Positions 17,001-29,449 of a stretch of 64,000 bases of DNA are shown here, piece by piece (positions within the stretch are counted from its first letter, which is position 1; the number at the start of each line of letters is the position of its first letter). Under the pieces are notes generated by a model, which saw only the letters and a program-made list of their open reading frames with translations, had not been told where the DNA came from and searched no databases. Source of the DNA: Caenorhabditis remanei (taxonomy: Eukaryota; Nematoda; Chromadorea; Rhabditida; Rhabditidae); the NCBI RefSeq assembly GCF_010183535.1, contig NC_071332.1, positions 10,726,001 to 10,790,000 on the forward strand. Direction: 5' to 3'. The translations under genes and the position numbers were made by a program.

Positions 17001-20000
17001 CGCCATCGTCGTCTTCGCCCTCCTCTACACCTTCTACCTCGTCGTGTTCCTTGTTCGATTCTCCATTATCTGCACCGACTAATAATGACGATAACAGTGG
17101 CTGCAGCTCCAGTCAATCTGTCTTTTCGTATGGAAATTTCTGCCACGTCAACATGTTCGAGAATAATGTTAGTGTTGCGGTTCCAATTTTTTTTTATTGA
17201 AAACACTATGTGCAACAAGACGGACGAGTGAAATGTATCGGTTAAAATGTAAATAAATGTTAGAGCAGCAAACAAAACCTAAGCGTTTAGAGTTGAGAGT
17301 GAATGTGCTTCGTGTGGTAAGTTTGGTTGCTCGATGAGCTCGATATGCGATACAAGTAAATCGTCGTATCACTAAATTTTCCTTCTCGTTTTCATCTTAA
17401 CGTAATTTAGGAGACACTGATTGTATGGTCCGAAACGGATGTTATGGATTTGGCGTTGTCGTTTCAAGAAAAGTCTGGATGTGAAGAGCTGTGGCAAAAA
17501 ATATGCGAAGTACAGGGAAGAGATCCTGGCGATCCAGATGCTACATTCGATGACGGGGACGATAGCGATGCTGGAGATATGGCATCGTCTGCTAGCCGAC
17601 TATCACTTCCTCCGATTGAAATAGGGCGGCTGAGCGAACTTGACGCTTTACTTCATATGCATTTATCTTCTAACAGTGCAAGAGAAAAAATGACGATGGC
17701 CATTGAGAATGATAAGTGAGTATAAGAACACATTTTTGATCGATTCATTTGTGATCATTTTTCAGTGTTGTTTCCAAGTTGTGTGAAGTTTTTCGGATGT
17801 GCGAGGATATAGAGCACACAGAAGGACTCCGAACATTTTACTCGATCGTCAAGAACTTGTTTATGCTCAATCGGAACACTGTCATTGAGATGCTTCTCGA
17901 CGACAGCAACATAAAGGAAGTCATTGGAATGTTCGAGTTCGATCCAGCCTATAAGCATCCACGCAAGCACCGTGATTTCGTTTACAAGAAAGCTAAGTAC
18001 CGCGAGGTGCTTAACATTACCAGTGATGAACTGTGTGATAAGATTCATCGTCTATATCGTGCGCAATACATACAGGATGCTTGCCTTCCGAGTTTGGGCC
18101 TTTTTGAAGAAAACCTCCTCTCTACCCTTGGAAGTCATGTGTTTTTCTGTCGAGTAGACATTGTATCAATGCTACAAAAAGACAAAAAAGCAATGTCCGA
18201 GTTATTCGGACAACTAAAAAGCGACGAAACAGAAGTGATTCGACGTCGAGATTTGGTTTTGTTCCTGAAGGAGATGATAAGTTTAAGCACAAGCATTCCA
18301 TCGAATGGACCTGCTGCCACGAAGGAAACCTTCTTCAAAGTAGTGTGTTAGGCGGTCGGCTTTTCTCAAAAATAATATTTTGTAGTTACAGCTCCAAAAC
18401 ATGTGCAATAGCGATATTCTCGACTCTCTGGAACCTTCCTTCAAATCACCTGATCACGAAACGAGAGCTGTGATGGTTGATGTTCTAAGAACAATGGTGG
18501 ATAGTAACGCTCAAATGATTCGTGATTACTTGCTCAAACAAGCTAAAAATAAGGATAAGAACGAAGATGTGCTTCTGAATAGGATGATCAATCATTTGCT
18601 CACCGACATCGATGTACATCTGACTTCAGGATCAGAGATGATTTTGGTGAGTAAATTTCTGAATCAATTCTCTATAAAAGTTACATTTTCAGATCATGAA
18701 AACTCTTCTTGATCCAGAGAACATGACTACGGTCAAGTCCGAGAGAAGCGAATTTTTACACCTGTTTTATAACCGATGTTTCGATACGCTTCTCAAACCA
18801 ATGCTCGAAAATGTCAGCGGAGGTGTTATTAAAAAGGACGACTACATGATGGCCAATCGTCAATCGGTTGTTCTCCGCCTTCTGACGTTCTGTGTTGAGC
18901 ATCACTCGTTTTCAATGAGGCAAAGATGTGTCTCCAATGACCTGATGAATAAAGTGCTCGTCCTGCTCAAATCGAAACACTCGTTCCTAGTCTTATCTGC
19001 ACTCAAGCTTCTTCAACGTGTGGTATCTGTTAAAGACGATAAGTACATACGTTACATCGTCAAAGAGAAGGTCATTGATCCAGTCATGGAATGCTTCCGG
19101 AAAAATGGGAATCGCTACAACATCATTAACTCTGCAGTCTTGCATTTGTTTGATTTCGTAAAAAGCGAAGACGTCCGCCCAATCATTAAGTATGTAGTTG
19201 AGAATCACATGGAAATAGTCGAGTCGGTGAACTATGTGAAGACATTCAAGGAGATTAAGATACGCTATGATCAACATCGCGACCGTGAAGAGACGATGAG
19301 TGTTCGCTCCGAAGATAATTCAATGGCTAGTCCGAGAAGTTTCCGCAAGGATCGTAATGAAGATCAGTGGTTTGATGAGGATGAAGGTGACTTGGAAGTT
19401 GGAACAATGCTTGAGTCAATCGAGAAAGACTCGGTAACAGTTTCTCCGAAGAAGGAAGAATCCGGTCAGAGAAAAACTGGAATCGAGCCAATGTTCCCTT
19501 CACTTTTGAAACGGAAAAACGCTTTTGACGAGGATGAATCACCTGTGTTTGGAGGAGGCTCTGCCGCTGTTATTAATAATTCTGAAAAGAAAATTGTAAT
19601 TAAGGTAAGTTGCAAAATAGAGATAGTAGAAACAATTCTAAAAAAGCCTTTCAGGTTAACAGCGATAATTCTTCGTCTCGTACGCCGTCTCCTTCATCTT
19701 CGCCAAGAGCCAGCTCTTCATCACCAGGTCCATCAAGAGAGGACGAAGTAACTTCATCTCAGAATAATAAAGAGAGCAGCCCAACTCCAACAGTCAAAGT
19801 GAGTTTTTATTCTCAATAGAAAATTTTAAAAACTAATTTTCTCAGTAGTCAACATAACATTTTCTTTTCAGTCACTCGTAGATTACGACGAATCCGATGA
19901 TTCGGATGAGGAGTTGCCATCACCAGATGCTGTACCTTCATCGTCCACTGGCAGTCCTGAAAGTGACAAAGAGTCTGTGAAAGACGGAAAGAAAGTTGAT

Positions 20001-20216
20001 TCACCTGAATACAATGATGTCTCGTCAACAAGTAACGAGGAGAAATACGACTCAGGAAACGGATCATCGGTGACCAACGAGAACGGCGGAGAGGGAGTTT
20101 CAGCTCAAGAGTTCAGTCGCAAACGAACCAGTGATGGCTGCGACCCCAATGATCCAAAGAGAAGTAGAACAGAAGAATCTGCTCCAGCTACCAATCCAAC
20201 TGTTTCTGAGGTCTAA
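14100..20216 (+). CDS. smk-1: SMK-1/SMEK, protein phosphatase 4 regulatory subunit 3
   Basis: Nuclear PP4 regulatory subunit; in C. elegans it is a DAF-16 cofactor in the insulin longevity pathway. Ten exons: 14100-14186, 14380-15006, 15058-15214, 15258-15313, 17411-17715, 17766-18339, 18392-18646, 18693-19604, 19655-19798 and 19872-20216, giving 1153 aa. The start follows TTTTCAGGA, a trans-splice-type site. Residues 30-235 are a long Lys/Glu-rich disordered extension. An EVH1/Ran-binding-like domain follows (RVKLYVLCDQRIWEDRGTGH, then ETLIVWSETDVM). The conserved SMEK Armadillo-like core contains FEFDPAYKHPRKHRDFV, FYNRCFDTLLKPM and NDLMNKVLVLL. The C terminus is Ser/Asp/Glu-rich. Intron 4 is about 2.1 kb and splits the EVH1-like domain; it contains a candidate alternative first exon. 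Synteny fits C. elegans F41E6.4. Confidence 0.94.
16964..17167 (+). CDS. smk-1: Candidate alternative first coding exon of smk-1
   Basis: Inside smk-1 intron 4 an ATG opens 68 codons (starting MSGHTCSSSSCFSPSSSS) that end exactly at a GTTAGT donor. The donor phase is 0, the phase needed to join the exon at 17411 (ETLIVWSE). Such a transcript would replace the acidic extension and the first half of the EVH1-like domain with a Ser/Pro-rich leader. No acceptor is needed at its 5' side if it has its own promoter. The upstream 15.9-16.3 kb stretch, rich in CAG and GC, could be a 5' leader. Function is inferred; the sequence shows only the open frame and the compatible donor. Confidence 0.5.
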
Positions 20217-23200
20217 ATGTATTTTTTCTACCTCATTCCTCAACATTATCATTTAGTTCTAGGTGCCTTCAGATGGCTTTGTCTTTTTTCTTTGTTTTGT
20301 TTCCCCTTCGTACTCTCGAAGCTCTTGTATGCACTTTGGAGCTAAAAAGTGCTCTATTTGTGTCTATCTTCATTATTTTAATTCATTCTGATCCGGGTAA
20401 AAATCAATCCCAATTCTTTTTCATCATTCATCCGTCGACAAATCTCCTATAACTCATTGCAGCTGTATCATACTGTTATTTCTTCATCAAATATAAATCT
20501 ATCTTATTTTATTTTATTCATTCATCCGGTCGTTGTAAATCTTCCCCCAAGAAACTATCCCATTCCTCCTGATTCAAAATTGAGCTTTTCAGTCAACTGT
20601 TTCCATTTGTTTTTCTTCGGCGACCATTCGAGCTGGTCTCGGTCTATGTCGCTCTCCATTCACCATTTATTCTCATGATGTTTTAAAAACAGTATCTGAC
20701 CAATTATTTCTGTTTTCTTGTGTTTCTAACTATTCAGTGTTGGTATGCTACCAAAATTAGAATTCACACACTGGTTTCATTCATTTCTTTCCTATTTTTC
20801 CCATCCATCTATTCTCAACGTTCTCTTCTTCTTTCCTCGTGTTGTGTTCTACCCTTCCCTGTTATTCCTTTTTTATCACATTCTCCCCCAAAATCTCCAC
20901 CATTTTCAAGTATAAAATGTGTGTATCCCTTACATCCCACTCGTTTTTTGTACGACTTTGCAACACAGACAGCTTTATACACAGCGGCCTTCAGAAGAAC
21001 ACGTACGTGTTCGCTTCTTAGAATCGGCGAAGGTCAAAGCACACAGTGTTTGAATGAGGAAGCAAATCACAAAATTTGGCAGAAGCTACAAATAATCAGA
21101 AAGAGATCTTTTTAATAGGAATCGAGTTCTCACTCAGACGATGACGACGGCGGCCTTCAGAATTTAACGGGCGTCATGGTTTTGGTCAGAATGTGTAAAG
21201 CCTAATTCGTGAGAATAAGAAGAAGCTGAAGGCGTAGCAGTAAACGAAAGACGAAGACAAAAAACTTGTCAAGCAAAAGAAACTGTGTGAAGTTAAACAT
21301 CTCATTGAAAGAAAACTTATAAAACCTTCTGAAAGAATACGTTTACACTCTCTTTGTTCTTTTTCTCTTCGTTTATTTATCTACTCTGTTAACTCGAGTT
21401 GGTTCGATGGTTGTAAGTGAGAAATTAGGTTTAGAGAAGGGAATTCTCGATTTTTTGTTGCGTTTATCCCGATTATTGAGTTTCTAAATTTCAAACGATT
21501 GTGAAAATAAAAATACTTCATTTGTCACGAAAAGAATTTTGTAAAAGTCGAACTCAGTGAGCGCAAATTACAATTATAACAACTGCCACGTGGCGAAGTG
21601 TCTGTGATTATTCATGCCAATGATTATGAGCATCTTCTAGATAATTTCAAGTTGAATACTGCCGATGAGATCAATTCAACACTCCGTAATCTCAGCTGGT
21701 TTAAAAATATTTTTTGCACAAAAATTACTTCGATTATTTGAATTAGTTTCGAAAAGTTGAGGTGTTTGGTTTATAAAAAGCGTAAACGGTTGTATGCAAT
21801 TTTAATTTTCAAGTGAATAAAAGTTCTGTAAGAGAGGGTATGTTCTCCCGTAATGGATATTCGAATGTCTTCTGCTTCTTTACAAATTTTTGCTTGTCGA
21901 AGTAAGCAAAATCGAGTATTTCCAGATAAACGACACCTTGTTATTTCTAAATTTCACTCTGAGAGAGGTAGAGTCATCTCTACCTTATTATCATGATTTC
22001 GACAAAATTTTCAGTTCAGACGAAGTGAAAATCGAAATCTGGATCCAAACTTTCACGCCATATCTCAAAACATTTACAGACCGCATTGTATACAATGTCT
22101 TCAATAAGCTATCTCATAAATATCCATAATTTTCCCATCATACACACCCTCCTTCATCGTTCCGTTCCAACTAATCAATCCGGTCGTCTTCTTTTTTCCG
22201 TGGGACAAATCAACAATTCCTTCTCGGTTTCCCATAATCCGTACTTCTAAAAGTGAATGTCTCATTCTAAATCAAATCGCTTTTTCTTCTACGTTGAAAA
22301 ACGTTTTCCCGTAAGCTTCTTCCGCAAAACAGGTACTTTCTCTCCCGTGTTTTCTCCTCTGAATCTATTATCAAATCAACCGTTTTTGCCTGCCAATCCA
22401 TTCGTATCTCGTTGATCCTTTCCATTTTTTCAAGACAATTCGAGATCTCTAAAGAATCAGACGACGTTCGGCAGTGAAGCGGAAGACAGAAACACAGAGG
22501 GAACAACTCCGCCCTCCTAGCTCCGCCCCCTTTCTACTCCCTTTAGCTTCTTCTCCTTCATCGACTTCTTTCGGCACTTAGTACGCCTTCATACCCTGAA
22601 GAGAAGACCGTGCGATTCCAGTTTATCTCTTCTCTCGGTTAGCTTCTTCTCATTCGTTCTCTTATTCTATTCTCTATTTCTTCCCTTTTTTCGGCAGTTT
22701 TCGAAAACAATGAGACTGAATGAATGGGGGGGTTGAGAGATAATTGTCGATAGTAATCCTACTGGATTTCATTTCGATTCGTTTCAATGATGACTTTGAC
22801 TCTTCGTTAGGTGTTCTATTCAAATGAAAGTAAAATGTAGGTTGACTGGAACTACATGAAACAGTCTTGAATCCGGGAAAGGGAGGGTTCTAGTCCTTTC
22901 CTCAGGAAACAGATATCGTAATCTAAATCAAAGATTCGACTGAAACGTAAGCTCTTGTATAGGGTGAGAAGTCTGATAAAAGTTCTTGAGCTTCCAATTA
23001 TGATTATATGAGTTCTACTGGTTCTAAGTTTACCCAATGGATGCAGTAGCATTTCCCTACGTTCCAAACGTACTATACTTATAATGCTATCGGAAAACTA
23101 GAACCTTCCTGGAGCCGGGAATAGGTGACACACATTAGTAGCAGTATTGGGCTACCTGAACGAGCCATACCTGTAATCCCATACAGTCAGCTTCGAAATG

Positions 23201-23678
23201 TTTTTCGATCCGTCCATCATTCTCAACAAATTGAAAAAGATCTTTCGGAGGTCTATCTAGAACTTTGAAACCTCACGATCCCTCCGTCAGTCTCGCTCCG
23301 AAAATTCTCAGACTGAGGAAGTATTTCAAACTTTACTCTTCCCTCCCTCCGACCCATCGTACCTCACTTTATCTACATTTTTTCATACAGCATTTCATAC
23401 AGTTTATGTCCTCTGTTTACATCTTCTCCACCTTCTTCTGTCCTTGAGCCTCTTCCATATCAACAGCGCCGATCTCGAACCTCAAATTGCACCGCTGCTA
23501 CCGTGTCTCTCTGTCTTCTAATAGATAACAATCTTTCGTTTCGCTTTGACTTTAACTTACTGTCAACACGTATACAACCCTCTTCTTATCTCAATTCTTC
23601 ATCTTTCCCCGTATAAAAGACCCACACTTCATCGTCTACTTTCTGGCATTTGCAGCATCCTCGCCTCGTCGACTCAGA
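20217..23678. other. Intergenic stretch, smk-1 3' region to ground-like gene
   Basis: About 3.5 kb, pyrimidine-rich on the plus strand. Open frames up to 131 codons exist but lack splice partners, codon bias or recognisable motifs. I see no tRNA-like or hairpin structure worth calling. A TATA box for the next gene lies near the end. Confidence 0.5.
23611..23620 (+). promoter_or_regulatory. TATA box of the ground-like gene
   Basis: GTATAAAAGA lies about 60 bp upstream of the ATG at 23679, with a CATTTGCAGCATCC leader between. A strong TATA is usual for highly expressed epidermal or secreted-protein genes in nematodes. Confidence 0.55.
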
Positions 23679-24321
23679 ATGCGTTCACTCATCGTGCTCG
23701 CCGCTTTGGCTGTTACTGTCTGCTTCGCTCAGGACAACTGCTACATCAACGACAGCGGTAAGTGTTGGAGTGGGAGAGGGAGGAAAGGAGAAGCGGGATT
23801 CCATAGAATCACAATTAGCTGCTATCACATCCAATCTCATTAGGAGAAGAAGAGGAGAGACATTATCTAGCTTTTGGATACACGGAGGGAACGAAAGGAA
23901 AAAGTGTTTCGACTTTGGTGTGATACGAATTAGCTTGATTGATAAATGACAATAGGTTCCAAGGACTATTGTACATCTTCAGGCAGCATATTCACGCCCA
24001 GTTGAAGAGTATATTGTGCTTAAAAATGACCCTAGATACAGTACCCCCCACACCTACAGAGAAAATCAGGACATTAGATATCACATTACAGGTTTCACCT
24101 GCTGCAACAAGGAACTCGAGGCCTCGATGAAGGGAGCTATGGGAGGAGGTGACCTTCTCGGATCCGCCGATTCCATCCAAAAGGGAGCCGAGGGATCTCT
24201 CGGAGGAAAGTTCGAGACTGTCGTCGCTCTCGATGACTTTGCCTACAAATCTCACTTCAAGGAGGGAAAATCATGCAAGATCGAGAAGAACGGACAATAC
24301 GCTCTCGCCTGGCAGCCATAA
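23679..24321 (+). CDS. Ground-like domain secreted protein (hedgehog-related family)
   Basis: Two exons, 23679-23757 and 24092-24321, giving 102 aa. The signal peptide is MRSLIVLAALAVTVCFAQ. The remainder is essentially one ground-like domain (Pfam PF04155 type): the family-defining CCN (GFTCCNKELEASM), then GGKFETVVALDDFAYKSHF, KSCKIEKNGQ and a terminal ALAWQP. Ground-like proteins are nematode-specific relatives of the Hedgehog-related groundhog proteins and are commonly expressed in epidermis and linked to extracellular matrix. It faces the Pro/Cys-rich gene tail to tail, with 328 bp between stops. An extra exon between the two cannot be fully excluded because the intron contains an open stretch (about 24016-24090), but the direct join gives the usual Cys-containing leader. 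Confidence 0.85.
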
Positions 24322-24649
24322 GAAGTCTCAACTCACATTCGATTGGCTCAGAGAAAACGTCTTTTGTTCTATTTACTGGTTCCATCAGCTACTTTCTTCT
24401 TTTCTGTACATTTTTTTGCACTTCGAAAACACTCCCATTGATGACGATCCCCCCGATTCTTCCACAATTTCTTATCTCAAACTGCTTTCTTTCAAGTTTT
24501 TTCACTTCCACTCGACACATGCTTTTTGTATAAAATGGTTCAATTAAAACGTGTTTAATTCAAAGGATTTATTTTTCAGGACAAATACTTAAAATTACTA
24601 TTAGGGGCAAATGTACAGACATAGAAGGATCTCAAATAATTGAGAATCT

Positions 24650-25912
24650 TTAAGCGGTCTTCTTCTTCTCTTCAGCAGCCACGATCGACATTTTCTTTCC
24701 CTTGTTGGATCCCAAAAGAAGCATTGCTCTTCTGAATGGAGATGGATAGTATCCTGGAGCTGGAGCTGCCAATGGGGAACGGAGAGTGTATGGATTGTAG
24801 GATGGAGCGTATTGTGGAGCATATCCTGGAGCGTAGTTTGGAGCGTAGCTTGGTCCGTATGGAGCATACGCTGGAGCGTATCCTGGTGTTCCTTGGTATC
24901 CGTATGGGTTATAGGCAGCTGGTGGGCATGGTGGTTGAGCACAGACTGGAGCAGCGTAGACTGGTACGGCTCTTGGAGCTGGAGCTGGAGCTGGCTGAGC
25001 GTAAACTGGAGCTGGAGCTGGGGCAACTGGGGCAGGGCATGGTGGGACAGCGCAAGCATATGTTGGCTGGTAGACTGGGGTTGGGACTGGAACTTGGATT
25101 GGAACTGGAACTTGGACAGGATATGGGACTGGAACGTGTTGGATAACTGGCTCTGGGGCAATTGGGGCTGGGCATGGTGGAGCAGCGCATGCGTATGGCT
25201 CGTACACTGGCTGTGGAGCTGGAACTGGCTCTGGAACATATGGAGCTGGGCATGGTGGAGTAGCACATGGATATGGGTTGTATTGTGGGACTGGAGCTGG
25301 TGGTGGTGGAGCAACTGGCATTGGCTCAACAACAATACATGGTGGATTGGCACATGGATATGGGTTGTAAGCTGGAGCTGGAGCTGGCATTGGTGGTGGT
25401 GGAAGTGGAGCAGCTGGAGGTGGGCATGGAGGAGCTGCACATGCATATGGAGATGGTTCTAATGCCATTGGTGGAGGACATGGCGGGACAGCACAGTTGT
25501 ACTGGAAATGAAGTTGTTTGGTTGAAAAATTAGAGATTTCTGAACTCATTCCACTGATTTGGATCTAAAAGTACTTTTCGTATAGCTATTGTGTTTTAAT
25601 GTTTCTCGATCGGTTTCTCTCTTCTTTTTTTTCGATATTTGTTGCAGTAGAAAAGCTATGAAAACCCAACAAAAGATTCAACTCACCGATAGCACTTGAG
25701 CGTGAGAAACGGACGCGATAACCCTGAAAAGAATGTGTTTAGTAGTTTTTTGAAGTGCTCAATGATCTGGAAATCGTACTAGTAATACTCTTAATCGTAC
25801 TACTGAAGATGGCCAGTGGTCAAACTAATTTTCAAGATATTAGTCGATGATATGAAAAAAGAGAGAATGAGAGGAAGAGTACTTACAAAAGAAGTCCGAT
25901 TGCGGATTGCAT
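24650..25912 (-). CDS. Secreted Pro/Cys-rich repeat protein
   Basis: Exons in order are 25912-25887, 25723-25687 and 25501-24650, giving 304 aa. The signal peptide is MQSAIGLLLVIASVSHAQ, assembled across two small exons. The body holds seven imperfect repeats around C-A-x-P-P-C (YNCAVPPCP, YACAAPPCP, YPCANPPC, YPCATPPCP, YACAAPPCP, YACAVPPCP, VCAQPPCP), separated by Pro/Ala/Val-rich spacers. A GYAPxYAP-type Tyr/Pro block follows, then a basic tail (KGKKMSIVAAEEKKK). Paired Cys in a Pro-rich context suggest a disulphide-cross-linked cuticle or matrix protein; this is inference. The strong repeat makes the opposite strand open too, but only this strand has a signal peptide, splice sites and a TATA box. 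I do not recognise a named orthologue. Confidence 0.8.
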
Positions 25913-27818
25913 GATTGGCTTGAAGGGGGAATAGAAGATGAAGTGAAAAAGGGAAAGTGAGGGGAGCCGATGAAATTATGTGCCACCGTTCGCCGCTTTT
26001 ATACCATTTCCATCGTTATTGGCACCTTTCTTTCCGTATCGCAACTTTTTGCAATCATTAGGCCGGTGAGCAAACAAATATACACTACTGACGTTTTCAT
26101 GCAATTTGGATGGGAGGAGGAGGCATGGTTGACAGGTTCATCGACGACCGGATTACCTTTTTCGATTCGAATATTTCCGTGGTGAATCCATTTTTTTGAC
26201 AGTTCTAGAAACTTGACAAGGTTGGAGTTTGAAGTTTTGAAAAGTCGGCAGAGTGGGGGCGGAGGTGGCAGAGCAGAGTTCGAAAGAGCAGACGGAAATC
26301 TAGATTACGGTATGGACAATAGGTGCACATGTTTCATTTATTCAAGCATTGATTCCATAGAAAATGATCTTTGGAATCGGTTGTAGTTTGATTGGGTACG
26401 TATGTCTGCCAATAAGGTTTCTGAATAAATCTCAAGGTATGTTTCGTGCATAGTAGAAGTAATTTATCAGACTTTGAACAGATGTTACAGAAAAAACAAA
26501 CCATACTTTTAAGAAAATAACTTTTAGTTGTTTTCCTCTGAATTCGAATCACTAATTGAATCTCTTTTTGCATCTATAACAGCTTTGATATTCCAATTTA
26601 TCCGCTTACCAGTATCCATTCCAATCCGTACCTTCATCTTGTTTATTCTTTACCTGAAAGCCCATTCAACACATCAAACTAAACTCTTTTCTTTACTTTG
26701 GCCTATTCTTTCCCATATTCTATTTAGAAACCACTTCAACTCCGGATAGTTTTTGAAGTGTACACGTTCTCTCCTTTTTTGCTCAACAATGATGAATGCT
26801 CTTTTATTCTCTCTTCTCTTCTCCTTTTTCTGTATAATTTTGGCTTTTACTCACTGAAGGAAATCTCATTTGCTCCATGTATGTGTGACATGTCTTTTTT
26901 TTATGATTTTCCTTTCCACGTCACTGCGCTTTCATGTGTTGAACTAAAAACAAGTGTTAAAAAAAGAGCTAACAATATGGGATTTTATGAAAGAAAAGTG
27001 GAGAAGCAGGTGCAATTTTGAGTCGGAAGATTGAAAAAAGAGAAAACTACACGTTGAATCAAACGGAGAAATCTTGGTGTTGGAAGAGAAAACAAATTTT
27101 CGTTCGTAGTTACAGATTATTGTTTTTCAGATGGATAGGTTTCTTGATATTCTCCGAAATTGTATGAAAAACTATTCAATCCACTCTAACATACCATTTT
27201 CCGAACTCTGACAGGCTTTCAGTCATGTTTCTTATAGGCATGCCAGAAGTTTCCAGACGTCTTCTGATTCCGCCCTATTGTGTTTACCAGTGTGTTCCAT
27301 TTAACTCCAATTCTTTTTCGCAGAGACGTCCTTTGCCTTTCCCCCTTCCTCCACCATTCGATTTCCTTTATGTTCTCTGCTCTCTGATGCTCTTCGAGTG
27401 GAAGCAAACGAAGAAAAGAAAACGAAACGAAAACTCAATCAGCCGCCCGTTATCCATAATAATCAACATGGCCTTCTTCGTTTTTTCTTCTTCGTTTTTC
27501 CATGTCACTTCTTTTCAGAATGCCCTCGCTGAGACATCTGCGTCCGACTTCTTCTTCTCCTTCTTCAGAGTCAGAATATGGAAAAATAAGATCTCGGTCC
27601 TTCTCCTCTTCTTCACCCCTCTTGAGTTGCTCAGAAAGAGAGAAAGACCCGCCCCTTCTTCTCTCTTTTTTTTGAGGCGAAGAGAGAAAAGGCAAGGGAA
27701 TATTTTGAGTGGTGGAGAGTCTGTGTGTTAGTGTTTTTTTTCGCAGTGCCCCCACCACAGCCCCCATCACCATCAAACTTCTACTCCTTTCTTGGCTTTT
27801 TGTCTTATTTTGGAGTTC
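25913..27818. other. Intergenic stretch upstream of the Ly6-type gene
   Basis: Holds the promoter of the minus-strand Pro/Cys-rich gene on its left and that of the plus-strand Ly6-type gene on its right. The right half is strongly pyrimidine-rich. Open frames such as 27225-27731 are low complexity with no splice or domain support. No RNA gene seen. Confidence 0.45.
25996..26004 (-). promoter_or_regulatory. TATA box of the Pro/Cys-rich gene
   Basis: Minus strand reads GGTATAAAAGCGG, about 85 bp upstream of the ATG at 25912. The spacing and sequence parallel the TATA box of the neighbouring ground-like gene. Confidence 0.5.
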
Positions 27819-29209
27819 ATGATTTTGAGATTGGTTTTTCTACTCGGTACGATTTGCTGGGAATCGGGATATTCAGGTTGGTGAATCTCGGATGAAAGAG
27901 TCCAGATCTGAAGTTTCATAGAATTGATACTTAGTTTTTCCATACCTTTTTCGTCAACTACTAGTTTAGATAGGTTTATTCAGAATAGAGAATGAGATTT
28001 GCAAGAATAAACTTGATGCAATTTACGTAAGGTAGCCCACGAGATTCTTGAAAAAAGAGAGTTGTTGTGAGGCGTGTGTATTCTACAACCCAAGAATTAT
28101 AATTTTCTTATTCTGTTTTGTTTTCCCGTTCCGAGAATAAAAATAGTGGTTCAAGTCATTTTGGTACCTTCTCCAATCCAGACAGACATTCTTTTAATTG
28201 GGAGTTCATTAGTTTCTCCTTTGCTCTCCAATTCGTTCCCTCGAGAGTTCTCTCATCACTTTTTTGTACAATTTCTATACTTCCTTTTTCTATTCTTTTC
28301 TATTTTTCAGCGCAATGTTACAGCTGCTCGTCTCCTCAATTGCACCTCAAATGGGTAAGTTTTCATTTCTTTTTTCTTTTCACTTTCTGGGTCTTTTCTC
28401 ACTTAAAACGTCATTCATCGTGCATTAGTGGGTGACCCCCGAAAGAAGGAAAAAGCAAGAAAACGAGGCATATCCGTTTTCAACTCGATGCCTAACAGAA
28501 GCCATTTCTCGTTTATTTAATTTGTTTTTTATTTTCAGCCGAAAGATGAGAACACCAATCGATTATTGTATCTGCAAGAATTCCCATGGTTTGCAAATGA
28601 GAGTTGTGAGACGGTGAGTTTTTGATTTTGTTCCCTTCAAAGAATATCTCTTATGAAATATACCGAACCATTTAGTTTTTCAAAGAATTTCCAAAATGAA
28701 CAAGCAAAGCAAAATTTAAAGTTGGTGAAAACTCATCCCAAAAACTTCTAGTTGGTGAGAAAACTATAATTCTGCCTTTCAGGTGCGCGACTTGATGCCT
28801 GTCGTCGATTGTGAAGATAGTGTATGTATCAAAGCAGTCATCAAACAACCCCCAGCCGAAAGAACAATTTGTGGTCAGTTCTCTTTTTCTTGTCACTTCT
28901 CAGTTCGTTTCATGACACTCCCGCCTGCTCCTCCATTTCCTTTCCATCCTAATCTCACCTAACCCGTCCATCAATCATTCTCTTGCAGAGACGGGAGGTG
29001 CAATTGTGCGAGACTGCTGGAGTCGTGTCTTCTCGAACGCCATCAAGAATCCACGAGCTCGTCGTGACGTCGTCCGATTGGCACAGACATCTGATAGTGA
29101 GGAAACGATCGGAATCATTTACACTTGTGAGGGGTTCCTGTGTAACTCATCACAGGTTTTCTCCTCGTTTAGTGTGCTATTTCTGCCGTTGCTAATTCGG
29201 CGAAACTGA
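27819..29209 (+). CDS. Ly6/uPAR-like GPI-anchored surface protein
   Basis: Exons: 27819-27876, 28311-28354, 28539-28613, 28783-28873 and 28989-29209, giving 162 aa. The signal peptide is MILRLVFLLGTICWESGYS, joined to AQCYSCSSPQLHLKW, the typical LxCYxC opening of three-finger Ly6 proteins. Further Cys positions (ESCETV, VVDCEDSVCIK, RDCWSR, TCEGFLCNSS) include the closing CN motif of the family. The hydrophobic end (SSFSVLFLPLLI, then RRN) fits a GPI-attachment signal. Ly6 proteins of this type modulate receptors or channels at the neuronal surface (compare Drosophila quiver/sleepless); the partner here is unknown. All intron phases agree. Confidence 0.82.
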
Positions 29210-29449
29210 TCGAATTATGTGTTTTTTGGTTCTATGTAAGTATATGTCTAGTGATTTTCGATCATTCAACTCATAAGTGTAACGGGTTTATGATGTTGTC
29301 AAAGCTTTAGTTTTCAATTTATTAAGTTATAAACCTTGGTTTAGCGGTTACTTGAATCAGCTTAACGTATTCGAAACTTCCGCTAAACTAAGGTTAATAT
29401 GAGATTAATATAAATTTGAATTACAACAAATATTTACAAATAAATAAGC

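Noticed and set aside
20720..21115. 131-codon plus-strand frame downstream of smk-1
   Set aside because: Ser/Phe-rich translation of a pyrimidine-rich tract with no splice partner or motif.
24736..25533. Plus-strand Trp/Ser- and Leu/Glu-rich frames
   Set aside because: Antisense shadows of the Pro/Cys repeat gene, which has a signal peptide, TATA box and splice sites on the minus strand.
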